The notes under the pieces are model-generated. The model saw only the letters and a list, made by a program, of their open reading frames with translations, had not been told where the DNA came from and did no database searches. Below are positions 15,003-22,551 of a DNA stretch of 22,551 nt, piece by piece. The translations under genes and the position numbers were made by a program. This stretch comes from CAIKXD01 sp035439485 (GTDB taxonomy: Bacteria > Bacteroidota > Bacteroidia > UBA4408): positions 1-22,551 of the forward strand of contig DAORKI010000055.1 in the NCBI GenBank assembly GCA_035439485.1. Reading direction: 5' to 3'. The stretch's first letter is position 1; each line of letters opens with the position of its first letter.

Positions 15003-15797
15003 ATGCAACAATATCACGATTTATTAAACCATGTTTTAAAATTCGGCACGCTTAAAACCGACAGAACAGGAACAGGGACAACCAGTGTTTTTGGTTATCA
15101 AATGCGATTCAATTTGTCAGATGGATTTCCTTTGCTCACCACTAAAAAATTACATACCAAAAGTATCATTCATGAATTATTGTGGTTTTTAAAAGGAAGT
15201 AGCAATATTGCCTATTTAAAAGAAAATGGCGTTAGTATTTGGGATGAGTGGGCAGATAAAGACGGAAATCTTGGGCCAGTTTATGGCGTGCAATGGCGAA
15301 GTTGGCCAAAGCCTAATGGTGAACATATTGATCAAATTGGTCAAGTGATTGAAAGCATAAAAAAAAATCCAGACTCGAGAAGGTTAATAGTTAGCGCTTG
15401 GAATGTAGCAGATATAGAACAGATGAAGTTACCACCTTGCCACGCTTTTTTTCAGTTTTATGTGGCCAATGGGAAATTAAGTTGTCAATTATATCAGAGA
15501 AGTGCTGATATTTTTTTAGGAGTGCCGTTTAATATTGCCTCCTATGCATTATTAACCCACATGGTGGCTCAAGTGTGTAACTTACAAGTAGGTGAGTTTG
15601 TTCACACTTTAGGAGATGCTCATATTTACTCCAATCATATGGAGCAGGTGCATTTGCAACTGAGCCGAACTTTTAGGTCACTACCAACTTTAAAAATGAA
15701 CCCTGAAATTAAAAATATATTTGAATTTAAATTCGAAGATTTTAGCATCGAAGGTTATAATCCACACCCTGCAATTAAAGGTGCAGTTGCTGTTTAA
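15003..15797 (+). CDS. thyA: Thymidylate synthase
   Basis: A 264-residue cytosolic enzyme, the same length as E. coli ThyA, that methylates dUMP to dTMP using methylene-tetrahydrofolate. The nucleophile is Cys146 in PPCHAFFQFYV (144-154). Arg21 in DRTGTGT (20-26) lies in the phosphate-binding loop. SRRLIVSAWN (125-134) and QRSADIFLGVPFNIASYALL (165-184) are the other signature blocks. The C-terminus ends in AVAV, a usual ending. It stands alone with its own promoter; dihydrofolate reductase, often its neighbour, is not next to it here. Confidence 0.98.
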   Translation: MQQYHDLLNHVLKFGTLKTDRTGTGTTSVFGYQMRFNLSDGFPLLTTKKLHTKSIIHELLWFLKGSSNIAYLKENGVSIWDEWADKDGNLGPVYGVQWRSWPKPNGEHIDQIGQVIESIKKNPDSRRLIVSAWNVADIEQMKLPPCHAFFQFYVANGKLSCQLYQRSADIFLGVPFNIASYALLTHMVAQVCNLQVGEFVHTLGDAHIYSNHMEQVHLQLSRTFRSLPTLKMNPEIKNIFEFKFEDFSIEGYNPHPAIKGAVAV

Positions 15798-15880
15798 TTA
15801 AAATATATTTAATACTTACAACAAATCTTTAAGCAAGCAGCAATAAATTATAGACTAAATTAATCTCAGGATATGATTTC

Positions 15881-17452
15881 ATGAAAAAGAAGTGTGTTAG
15901 TGTCTACACTGCGGTATTTTTATGTTTTTCTTTCCTAAAGGTTATTATTGCACAACAACTAGAAACAATAAATTACAACAGTTTTACTTCAGACATTAAG
16001 TTAGCTGATAACTCTTTATTAGTAGGGATTTCTTTAAATTTAAATCATGAAATTATTAATGCTTCATTTGATAGTGTTACTCAGTATATAACTGTTCAAA
16101 CTAATTTCGATAATAAACAACTACTTCTTAGTGTGTATGATTTGGCCGAGAAAAAGTTGCTTTGGTCTTTAATTGTTCAAAAAGCAAAATACCAAATTAT
16201 TTCTTTAGAAAAATTCATTATACTGACTAGTGAGAACAAAACCATTTGCTACAAGAAAGAAAATGGATTAGAAATTTGGACTGGAAAAAGAGAGTTGCTT
16301 TATGTGAATCAAAAAAATGAGATTGCTTTTACCTATTACTCACACTTTGATAAATCTAATCCCAGTAAACTTCTTGAGGCAATTAGATTGAGTGATGGTA
16401 AAAAAATTTGGACAAGGAATATTGATAGGTATTTTGGTTGGAATGAGATTATCAATATTAATGATTCAACTATAATGTTATCAGCCTCTGGCCTGCATAC
16501 CATTAATATTAAAAATGGTAAAGGATGGGATTTTGATGCGCTAACAGGAGAAGAGCGTATTTCAAGTTCCATACCTTATACTTTCAATGTATTTGGAACT
16601 GTATTAACTTCGTTATTTTCGTTTGCTGGAGCAGGGTTAGCTTATACTATTTATTATTTTTCTCATACAAGTAAGCTATACTGGGACTTGTGCTCAAATG
16701 TTTTAATTCAAGGTGATGTAATATATTTTGCTTCTAAACAAAGTCTTAGTGCTTTAGACTTTAATGGTAAAATAATTTGGCAAAAAAAATTAGAAAAATC
16801 AATGACTGGAAATTCGTTATTATTGATTGAGGACAGCTTAATTCTGATGGTAAACAAAGGTTATGCATCAATGGGTAAAAAGAAAGTTTACTATGGGACA
16901 CCTTATTTGGCGGGATTCAATAAAATCAATGGTATTAATTATTACCTCAAACATATAAATCTTGAGGAAAATGCCATTTCCGATATTCATATGATGAACA
17001 AGCATTTTATCTTGTTGCAGAAGGACAAAATTGGTGTTTACAGTATTTTGAATGGAGAATTTATAAACAGAGAAAAAATTCCTGAATTAAAACTTCAACT
17101 AAACTCTGCTTTTATTAATGGGAAAAATTTTATTACAAAGGATTATGCCAGTTCCAGTATTTCAATGAAAACTGATTCAATTTTATACATTTACATTCAT
17201 GAAAATGGCATCATTGGCATTGATCAAAATTTAATTGAAATAGATAGATTTGATTTTCAAACATTACTTTTCAAATCACAAGTTTCAGATAATTTGTTGT
17301 TTTTTGAAAATAGTGATGAAGTAATAATTTTTGATTTCAATTTTATTCAAAAAGGAAGAATAAAATTAAAAAACAAGGCAGTTTACAATGGAAATAATTT
17401 GATGTTTTATGAAAAGAATACCTTGCGAATATTAAATCTTAATATTTTATAA
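15881..17452 (+). CDS. Exported PQQ-like beta-propeller protein of unknown function
   Basis: A 523-residue protein with a signal peptide (residues 6-24, ending VIIAQ). The remainder consists of beta-strand-rich repeats of the PQQ-enzyme/quinoprotein-like kind, each ending near an xLxWxxxL or IWxxxL motif: EKKLLWSLIV, ENGLEIWTGKREL, DGKKIWTRNI and NGKIIWQKKL. Such propellers are usually binding scaffolds; no dehydrogenase active-site signature is seen. One oddity is a hydrophobic stretch at about residues 232-262 (VFGTVLTSLFSFAGAGLAYTIYYF) breaking the repeats, possibly a membrane segment or buried insertion. It is separated from thyA by 83 AT-rich bases with no clear promoter, and converges with lipB. 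Confidence 0.7.
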   Translation: MKKKCVSVYTAVFLCFSFLKVIIAQQLETINYNSFTSDIKLADNSLLVGISLNLNHEIINASFDSVTQYITVQTNFDNKQLLLSVYDLAEKKLLWSLIVQKAKYQIISLEKFIILTSENKTICYKKENGLEIWTGKRELLYVNQKNEIAFTYYSHFDKSNPSKLLEAIRLSDGKKIWTRNIDRYFGWNEIININDSTIMLSASGLHTINIKNGKGWDFDALTGEERISSSIPYTFNVFGTVLTSLFSFAGAGLAYTIYYFSHTSKLYWDLCSNVLIQGDVIYFASKQSLSALDFNGKIIWQKKLEKSMTGNSLLLIEDSLILMVNKGYASMGKKKVYYGTPYLAGFNKINGINYYLKHINLEENAISDIHMMNKHFILLQKDKIGVYSILNGEFINREKIPELKLQLNSAFINGKNFITKDYASSSISMKTDSILYIYIHENGIIGIDQNLIEIDRFDFQTLLFKSQVSDNLLFFENSDEVIIFDFNFIQKGRIKLKNKAVYNGNNLMFYEKNTLRILNLNIL

Positions 17453-17484
17453 ACAACATGCCTTTCATCTTAAATAATGACAAG

Positions 17485-18192
17485 TCAATAAATTAAAATT
17501 GCTTCAAACAATGATGCAAAATGCTGGTTAAAAATTGTTTTCACTTCATGTATATCAATATTATGACCTAATTCCTTTTGTAAGGAGCTAACGGCTTTGT
17601 CATCGATACCACAAGGTACAATATGTTTAAAATAGTTAAGGTCGGTATTTACATTAAATGCGAATCCATGCATAGTTACCCATCTGCTGCATCTTACTCC
17701 CATAGCACAAATTTTTCGAGCGCTCTGCTTATTAGGATCCAACCAAACTCCTGTGTAACCAGGATATCTTTCTGCCACTATGCCATAGTGGGCACATGTT
17801 CTAATAATTGCCTCTTCTAAAAATCGAAGATATTTGTGAATGTCTGTAAAAAAATTGTCCAAATCAAGAATTGGATAACCAACTAATTGTCCTGGCCCAT
17901 GATAAGTTATATCTCCTCCCCTATTAATTTTGTAAAAACTAGCATTTAATTTTTGTAGGTCATGGTCGTTTACAAGCAAATTTTCTTGCTTTCCACTTTT
18001 TCCTAAAGTGTATACGTGAGGATGCTCGCAAAGTAATAAATAATTATCGGTGGCCAACGCCATTGAGGCATTAGTTCTATTATTGACTTTAATTTGAATG
18101 GTTTTTGAGAAAATTTCCTCTTGTAAATCCCATGCTTTTTGGTAATCAATTAATCCTAAATCTTTATGAAATACCTTTTTATTTATAAGCAT
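17485..18192 (-). CDS. lipB: Lipoyl(octanoyl) transferase
   Basis: A 235-residue cytosolic acyltransferase that moves octanoyl groups from acyl carrier protein to lipoyl domains of 2-oxoacid dehydrogenases and GcvH. RGGDITYHGPGQLVGYPILD (91-110) is the family signature. The thioether-forming catalytic pair is Cys194 in IVPCGI and Lys160 in RKICAMG. HGFAFNVNTDLNYF (175-188) completes the fold. The gene begins six bases after the isomerase stop, so the two are probably cotranscribed. lipA is not in the window. Confidence 0.96.
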   Translation of the reverse strand: MLINKKVFHKDLGLIDYQKAWDLQEEIFSKTIQIKVNNRTNASMALATDNYLLLCEHPHVYTLGKSGKQENLLVNDHDLQKLNASFYKINRGGDITYHGPGQLVGYPILDLDNFFTDIHKYLRFLEEAIIRTCAHYGIVAERYPGYTGVWLDPNKQSARKICAMGVRCSRWVTMHGFAFNVNTDLNYFKHIVPCGIDDKAVSSLQKELGHNIDIHEVKTIFNQHFASLFEAILIY

Positions 18193-18198
18193 GCTAAT

Positions 18199-19191
18199 TT
18201 ATTGCATCTTAGAAAGTTCAGATTTTAAATGATTTATGATAGAGATATCCACAGCATCAACATTTTTTATATCAGCAATTAAACAACTTATCCAATCACC
18301 TAAATGAATCATATATAAAGCCGATTGAACTGGAGTTTTACCTTTGGCATTAATTTCAATTATGGTGTTACAATATTTTGCGAACACATCTTTACAAACT
18401 TCTAAACGCTTTACTGAACGATAGTAATCATTGGCATATCTGAAAACGATAACCGCCAAATTATCATTTTTCTCAGTCCAACCTACTAATTCATTATGAT
18501 TCATTTCTGGAATTACATGGTGCCAACAAAGCATTTTGCTATTTTCATTTAATTGTTGTCTAAACCTAATAGCAACGCCTTCAGTATTTCCAATGGTGTA
18601 AATAATAGGCATTTTATTGTAAATAACATTTGCAACTTGTTTTGCCTCGTTCAATATTTCTTCTTTTTGATTTTCGAGCAAAGCAATGGTTTCTTCAACT
18701 TCATTTAAATGACTGTTTTGAATTATTCCATGAAAATGAAGCACTTTAAGTATTTGACAAATAGAATAGCCTATACATGAGCGCGGGGGAAAACCTGCAG
18801 GTAATAAAATATAATCAATTTGATGCTCTTCAGCAAGGTTAGCAGCTTCTCCTCCTGAAGTTATTATTGCTATTTTGGCTTTTACCTGAATACAATGCTT
18901 TAAAACTTGAATTGTTTCCTCAGTATTTCCGCTATAAGTACAAATAATAGCAAGGGTATTTTGATTTATAAATGTAGGTGCAGAGTAATCTTTATTAATT
19001 ATTATTGGGCAAGTGGCTTCATCAGAAACAAGCTCAGAAACAATACTTCCTCCAATACCTGAGCCACCTAAACCAGAAATTACTACATTATTAATTGAAT
19101 TAATTGCATTATTGAGTTTGGCAGATTGTGCAATAAGCAAAGCTTTTTGTAATTGCTTTGGAAAATCGGCCACCAATTCTTTCATATACAT
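18199..19191 (-). CDS. SIS-domain bifunctional phosphoglucose/phosphomannose isomerase
   Basis: A 330-residue cytosolic sugar isomerase of the two-SIS-domain type first known from archaea. It interconverts glucose-6-phosphate or mannose-6-phosphate with fructose-6-phosphate. GLGGSGIGGS (40-49) and TYSGNTEET (85-93) form the phosphate-binding region. PAGFPPRSCIGYS (131-143) and PEMNHNELVGW (228-238) match the catalytic blocks of the family. It lies upstream of lipB with a 6-base gap. MYMKEL offers a second ATG two codons later. Substrate range cannot be read from sequence. Confidence 0.9.
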   Translation of the reverse strand: MYMKELVADFPKQLQKALLIAQSAKLNNAINSINNVVISGLGGSGIGGSIVSELVSDEATCPIIINKDYSAPTFINQNTLAIICTYSGNTEETIQVLKHCIQVKAKIAIITSGGEAANLAEEHQIDYILLPAGFPPRSCIGYSICQILKVLHFHGIIQNSHLNEVEETIALLENQKEEILNEAKQVANVIYNKMPIIYTIGNTEGVAIRFRQQLNENSKMLCWHHVIPEMNHNELVGWTEKNDNLAVIVFRYANDYYRSVKRLEVCKDVFAKYCNTIIEINAKGKTPVQSALYMIHLGDWISCLIADIKNVDAVDISIINHLKSELSKMQ

Positions 19192-19311
19192 ACCAATTGA
19201 TTTTAAAAGCGCAAGTTACAAAAAATGCAAATATCTAATTATAAAATTTGCTATTTAACCCCCAAATAAGTGATTTTTAGGTGCGACAAGCAGTTTGGTT
19301 TGCTTTATGTT

Positions 19312-20025
19312 TTACAATTTAATTTGAGCAACCACCTTATTTTTTTCAATAAAACCATCGTTTCGCCATGTTTGTTTACCACCTTTATACAAAATTAATA
19401 CAGGTAAACCATCTATTTTCAATTCTTGAAGCAATTCCTTATTTTGGTCAGCATCAATTCTTAATACTTTTACATCAGATTTCATTTCAACAGCAATTTC
19501 ATCCAAATATGGTTTCATTTTTTTGCAAGGCGCACACCATTCTGCATAAAAATCAATTAAAACACCCTTGTGACTTTGGATTAACTTATTGTATTCTGAC
19601 AATGACATGCCTTTGGTTTGTAATGAATTGTTCCCAGTTGATTCAGGTAACCCTGCAGCTCGCCATTTCATAATACCTCCATTCATTTCATAAACAGTTT
19701 TAAATCCTGCAGCTCGCATGTTAGCAGCTGCTGAAGCACTTCTACTTCCTGCAAGACAATACACAAAAACAGGTTTTTGTTTATCTAACTTCTCTATTTG
19801 GGTCCCAAAATTATTGCCATTCCAATCGTAATTTACAGCATTGTTTAAGTGACCACCTTGATATTCATCTGGGGTTCTAACATCCACCAATTGAGCATCA
19901 GGTGTTTGTTTTAGTTTTTCATTAAATTCGGTTGCACTTAATCCAAACTTAGCGTTTTGACCATTTGAACAAGCGCTAAGTATTAATAAAAGGACTAAAA
20001 AATTATTGATCAGTAATTTCTTCAT
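19312..20025 (-). CDS. Exported rhodanese-thioredoxin fusion lipoprotein
   Basis: A 237-residue protein with a signal peptide ending in the lipobox LSAC (Cys19), so it is probably anchored to an envelope membrane facing the periplasm. Residues about 28-128 form a rhodanese domain: LVDVRTPDEYQGGHLNNAVN, then catalytic Cys90 in VYCLAGSRSAS. Residues about 136-237 form a thioredoxin domain with CAPC (164-167) and cis-proline Pro208 in GLPVL. The fusion suggests sulfane-sulfur or thiol handling outside the cytoplasm, by inference. It follows trxA by 11 bases in the same direction. The two thioredoxin domains are clearly related but have different CxxC dipeptides (AP against GP). Confidence 0.9.
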   Translation of the reverse strand: MKKLLINNFLVLLLILSACSNGQNAKFGLSATEFNEKLKQTPDAQLVDVRTPDEYQGGHLNNAVNYDWNGNNFGTQIEKLDKQKPVFVYCLAGSRSASAAANMRAAGFKTVYEMNGGIMKWRAAGLPESTGNNSLQTKGMSLSEYNKLIQSHKGVLIDFYAEWCAPCKKMKPYLDEIAVEMKSDVKVLRIDADQNKELLQELKIDGLPVLILYKGGKQTWRNDGFIEKNKVVAQIKL

Positions 20026-20036
20026 GTATTTTATTC

Positions 20037-20333
20037 TTAAATATTTTGATTAATTAATTGTGATAATTGGCTTGCTTGTATAACCCCTGACTGACGCCAT
20101 TTTAATTCACCTCTTTTGAATAACATTAAAGTTGGAACGCCCTGTATTTTATATTCTGCAGCCACTTGAGGATTTTTATCAACATCAATTTTTAAAATTG
20201 TAGCCTTTTCGCCAATGGTTGATTTTACTTCTTCAAGGATAGGTTTCATCATTTTACAAGGACCACACCATTCCGCAAAAAAGTCAATCAGAACAGGCTT
20301 TTCAGATTGAATTAATTCATTAAAAGTTGCCAT
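20037..20333 (-). CDS. trxA: Thioredoxin
   Basis: A 98-residue cytosolic thiol-disulfide oxidoreductase. It has the classic active site WCGPC (22-26), FFAEWCGPCKMMKPIL context and cis-proline Pro67 in GVPTLM. The frame extends 16 codons further upstream to 20381, but that would overlap the DUF983 gene and add residues absent from thioredoxins. ATG 20333, four bases after the DUF983 stop, gives a normal thioredoxin. It is the middle gene of a three-gene minus-strand cluster. Confidence 0.93.
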   Translation of the reverse strand: MATFNELIQSEKPVLIDFFAEWCGPCKMMKPILEEVKSTIGEKATILKIDVDKNPQVAAEYKIQGVPTLMLFKRGELKWRQSGVIQASQLSQLINQNI

Positions 20334-20337
20334 TATA

Positions 20338-20724
20338 CTATATAATTTGATTTGTAGATTTAGCAGGATCGAATTTAACAAAGAAATTCAACCATAATAT
20401 ACGCGACCACCTTGCTATGATTGGAAAAGCTAGCAACATTAAACTTACCATAAAAATAGCAAATTGTGTAATTGGGAAATTAAAAAACAAACTTTGTAGA
20501 AGATAAGCTACAATAAAAATTCCTGATGATAAAGCATAAGAAACATACATTGCCCCATAAAAAAAGCCTGGCTCTTTCTCATATTTTAAATTACAGTGTG
20601 AACATAAGTCCTCAGTATCTAACAATTTTCCTAATTGATATGGCGGGTATTTAAGCACCTTTCCTTTGTGACACTGTGGGCACCTATTAAAAACAACGGA
20701 GTAGGCTATATTTGTAAATAACAT
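20338..20724 (-). CDS. DUF983 membrane protein with zinc-ribbon-like cysteines
   Basis: A 128-residue protein. The N-terminal part has two CxxC pairs, Cys15/Cys18 (CPQC) and Cys41/Cys44 (CSHC), a zinc-ribbon arrangement. EPGFFYGAMYVSYALSSGIF (51-70) is the DUF983 core. Hydrophobic segments lie at about 58-82 and 85-114, so it is membrane-anchored. Function is not established for the family. It is first in a cluster with trxA and the exported rhodanese-thioredoxin gene. A TAACTTTG box precedes it. Confidence 0.88.
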   Translation of the reverse strand: MLFTNIAYSVVFNRCPQCHKGKVLKYPPYQLGKLLDTEDLCSHCNLKYEKEPGFFYGAMYVSYALSSGIFIVAYLLQSLFFNFPITQFAIFMVSLMLLAFPIIARWSRILWLNFFVKFDPAKSTNQII

Positions 20725-20743
20725 AATTTTAAAATTAACGGTA

Positions 20744-20751
20744 CAAAGTTA
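20744..20751 (-). promoter_or_regulatory. -7 promoter box of the DUF983-trxA cluster
   Basis: TAACTTTG on the minus strand, a full match to TAnnTTTG, lies 19 bases before the DUF983 ATG. No -33 TTTG at the expected distance. Confidence 0.5.
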
Positions 20752-20783
20752 GTCATTATCAAATATATAGAACGCTACTTTTG

Positions 20784-21527
20784 TTACATAATCATAAATA
20801 ATTTTCCTTTATTATATTCTGTCTTAATTATTTCTTTAGGATTTCCTTTGCAATAGGTATTTCCAACATATTGAACCAGGGCTTCTAAACTATTTTCTGC
20901 ATAAAAATAATGATCACTTGAGCTTATATTATTGGTATAAACTCTTTTACAAATAAAATTTTGCATTCTAAAAGATCCACTACCACGTGCATAAGCATAA
21001 AGTTGATTGGCTTTACCTTGCACAATTAAATCGGCAACTCCTGTATGAATATTAGTATAAACCAAAGGAACATCTAAACTTAATTTCACCGTATCAGCTC
21101 CATCCCATGAATTAAATGTAAAGCTATCATTATGTATCACATTTTCACACGTTATCGGTCCAGTGCCTTTATAAATTAGCTCATTAAGCTTTTTAAAATG
21201 AATAAATATTTCAATTTTGTTTTTATAACTTCTGGTAAAATTGCCTTTGTTATTGTTTTTAATTTTCAATAATTTATTTGAGATGTTGGTTTCAATATTA
21301 GATATAAGATTTTTTCCTGCCTTAATATTGACAAAGCATACTGAATCTTCAATGAGTAACACATTAAAATTGCCTTCCACCTCAAGTATTTCAAAGTACT
21401 CTAACTCCCTTCTTTCCTCAATAATATCTCCTGTTCTTTTAATTAAATCAAATCTATTCTCCTTTTTGCAACCCCATAAAAGTATAGTTACACAAATAGG
21501 AAAAAGTAAAATTCTTTTAAAAAACAT
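20784..21527 (-). CDS. GIN-domain (DUF2807) lipoprotein
   Basis: A 247-residue exported protein with a signal segment (residues 4-19) ending in LWGC (Cys20). The body resembles the Bacteroidota head-GIN/DUF2807 beta-helix family. It has an EYFEILEVEGNFNVLLIEDS opening, then repeating short strands such as INIKAGKNLISNIETNISNKLLKIKN-like turns and GTGPITCENV, VQGKANQLYAYARGSGSFRMQ, SSDHYFYAENSLEALV. GIN-domain proteins are thought to be adhesin- or scaffold-like; no activity is known. It lies 25 bases after the T9SS-secreted protein gene and may share its transcript. The match is by pattern, so other beta-helix families are possible. Confidence 0.75.
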   Translation of the reverse strand: MFFKRILLFPICVTILLWGCKKENRFDLIKRTGDIIEERRELEYFEILEVEGNFNVLLIEDSVCFVNIKAGKNLISNIETNISNKLLKIKNNNKGNFTRSYKNKIEIFIHFKKLNELIYKGTGPITCENVIHNDSFTFNSWDGADTVKLSLDVPLVYTNIHTGVADLIVQGKANQLYAYARGSGSFRMQNFICKRVYTNNISSSDHYFYAENSLEALVQYVGNTYCKGNPKEIIKTEYNKGKLFMIM

Positions 21528-21552
21528 TGATAATTTCCAATAATAATGCTTG

Positions 21553-22437
21553 TTATTTTTTTACAAACTCTTTAATAATTACCTCATTGTTGTTTATGAG
21601 TTCAATAAAATAAATTCCTGCTTGAATTTCAGGATTAATTTTGATGTTCTGTGCACTGTTAAAACTATTTGTAAAAACAATTTGACCTAATGAATTTTTC
21701 ACATTACAAATAGTGTTAGAAAAAGCATTTAGGCCCGAAATATAAAGATCATTTTCAGTAGGATTTGGGAAAATATGAATATCATTTTTCACTATTTTAT
21801 TTGTTGAAGTTACCACAGGTCCAATGGCAATTTCATCAAACATAAAACCATCATTTCCACCAGCTAAATAATAATCATCATATTGTTGAAATTTAATTAC
21901 ATAATTTGAGGAATAACTTAAACCATGAACCAAATTGATACTATCCAAATTTAAATTAAAATTTACCCAATTTAAATCAGGATTGCTTCCACCCAGTAAA
22001 TCTAGAACTTTAACAAAAGTAACACCTGCATCTGCAGATATATAAACACCATCATCAGGTGAAGTTTCATCGTTCCAATCATTCCACCAAAAACTTAAGT
22101 ACAAGCCCGAAAAACCACTGGCATTAACACCTAACCAAGCTTGGTTTAAATTAAATGTTCCACCTGTAGGCATATCCATTCCTAAAAACTTATCTCCTGC
22201 AACGGCCATGGCAGTGTCGCCACCCCAAATTAAAGTATCAGAAGGCCATATTTTTATTCTTCCTGCAGGCATCGAAGAAGTGGTGTACCAGTTACTATCT
22301 ATGACCCCACTCTCAAATCCAGTATAATAGGGCAAACTAGCATAATTTGCAACTTGGGCTGTGCTATCTAAATTAAATAAAGTGTTGCAAATAATTATTG
22401 CAAAAAATTTAATTGAATGGGTAATGCTTAATTTCAT
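21553..22437 (-). CDS. T9SS-secreted protein with jelly-roll-like domain and type A sorting domain
   Basis: A 294-residue exported protein with a signal peptide ending around STAQ (residue 28). Residues about 35-210 look like a concanavalin/MAM-type beta jelly roll as found in many secreted Bacteroidota proteins: YYTGFESGVIDSNWY, LYLSFWWNDWND, DGVYISADAGVTFVKV, YVIKFQQYDDYY and GFMFDEIAIG. The last ~75 residues are a type A T9SS C-terminal sorting domain: IHIFPNPTENDLYISG, a middle NSLGQIVFT strand, then AGIYFIELINN and a basic tail FVKK. It should cross the outer membrane through T9SS and be released or attached there. Ligand unknown. Confidence 0.88.
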   Translation of the reverse strand: MKLSITHSIKFFAIIICNTLFNLDSTAQVANYASLPYYTGFESGVIDSNWYTTSSMPAGRIKIWPSDTLIWGGDTAMAVAGDKFLGMDMPTGGTFNLNQAWLGVNASGFSGLYLSFWWNDWNDETSPDDGVYISADAGVTFVKVLDLLGGSNPDLNWVNFNLNLDSINLVHGLSYSSNYVIKFQQYDDYYLAGGNDGFMFDEIAIGPVVTSTNKIVKNDIHIFPNPTENDLYISGLNAFSNTICNVKNSLGQIVFTNSFNSAQNIKINPEIQAGIYFIELINNNEVIIKEFVKK

Positions 22438-22457
22438 TTTTTTAATTTATTTGTTTA

Positions 22458-22465
22458 CAAAATTA
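22458..22465 (-). promoter_or_regulatory. -7 promoter box of the T9SS-secreted protein gene
   Basis: TAATTTTG on the minus strand, a full TAnnTTTG match, lies 20 bases before the ATG at 22437. No clear -33 element. The remaining bases to 22551 hold nothing else I can name. Confidence 0.45.
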
Positions 22466-22551
22466 CAAATGTTTTACAAAGTTCATTTTTAATTTGAACC
22501 CTTATTCTACTTTAAAGATTGGATACCTAAAAGCCGTTAATTCATGATTTG

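Noticed and set aside
19368..19673. 101-codon plus-strand open frame
   Set aside because: It is antisense to the rhodanese-thioredoxin gene, whose catalytic motifs are intact.
20334..20381. 16-codon upstream extension of trxA
   Set aside because: It overlaps the DUF983 gene and is absent from normal thioredoxins; ATG 20333 yields a standard 98-residue protein.
20776..20783. Plus-strand TACTTTTG resembling a promoter box
   Set aside because: It would transcribe antisense into the GIN lipoprotein gene, and no -33 element is at the right distance; probably chance.
1..22551. CRISPR array, restriction-modification, toxin-antitoxin or other defence cassette
   Set aside because: No regularly spaced repeats and no gene with nuclease, methylase or antitoxin features was seen; the only toxin-related sequence is the truncated RHS/Tc frame.

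Overview
The window looks like chromosomal DNA of a low-GC member of the Bacteroidota. No species can be named from sequence alone. Four things point there: a type IX secretion (T9SS) C-terminal sorting domain, many short-signal lipoproteins, a one-piece five-helix SdhC with the gene order sdhCAB, and repeated -7 boxes of the form TAnnTTTG (TACTTTTG, TACATTTG, TAACTTTG) in front of genes, with no Shine-Dalgarno pattern.

Layout. Bases 1-1238 (minus) are the open reading frame of an RHS/insecticidal-toxin-complex (Tc) B-type protein. It lacks its amino-terminal part and runs off the left edge. It begins just beyond the terminator of a tRNA-Phe gene (minus). Divergent from this is tRNA-Gln (plus), then a 69-residue cysteine-containing lipoprotein whose 3' end overlaps that of feoB. 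Next come three minus-strand units: feoA-feoB (ferrous iron uptake), a stand-alone PaaE-type FAD/[2Fe-2S] reductase, and the succinate dehydrogenase operon sdhC-sdhA-sdhB with a recognisable promoter and terminator. nadK (minus) follows.

From 10350 the plus strand carries a two-gene unit: a MbnP-family lipoprotein, then a di-heme MbnH/cytochrome c peroxidase-like lipoprotein one base later. After it come a 609-residue lipoprotein combining an OmpA-like segment with TPR repeats, a 193-residue exported protein with a small beta-sandwich-like domain, thyA, and a 523-residue exported protein with PQQ-like propeller repeats. The remainder is minus strand: an SIS-type phosphoglucose/phosphomannose isomerase followed by lipB, a DUF983 / trxA / exported rhodanese-thioredoxin cluster, and a T9SS-secreted protein followed by a GIN-domain (DUF2807) lipoprotein.

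Most of the window is housekeeping metabolism: iron import, the TCA/respiratory complex II, NADP synthesis, dTMP synthesis, lipoylation and thiol redox. The least ordinary parts are the amino-terminally truncated Tc/RHS gene abutting a tRNA, the MbnP-MbnH pair with no methanobactin genes beside it, the OmpA/TPR lipoprotein, and the small lipoprotein with an inverted repeat over its promoter. I found no CRISPR array, complete insertion sequence, rRNA or clear defence system. No gene-free stretch exceeds about 300 bases; the longest, 1391-1629, holds two divergent tRNA promoters and AT-rich sequence.
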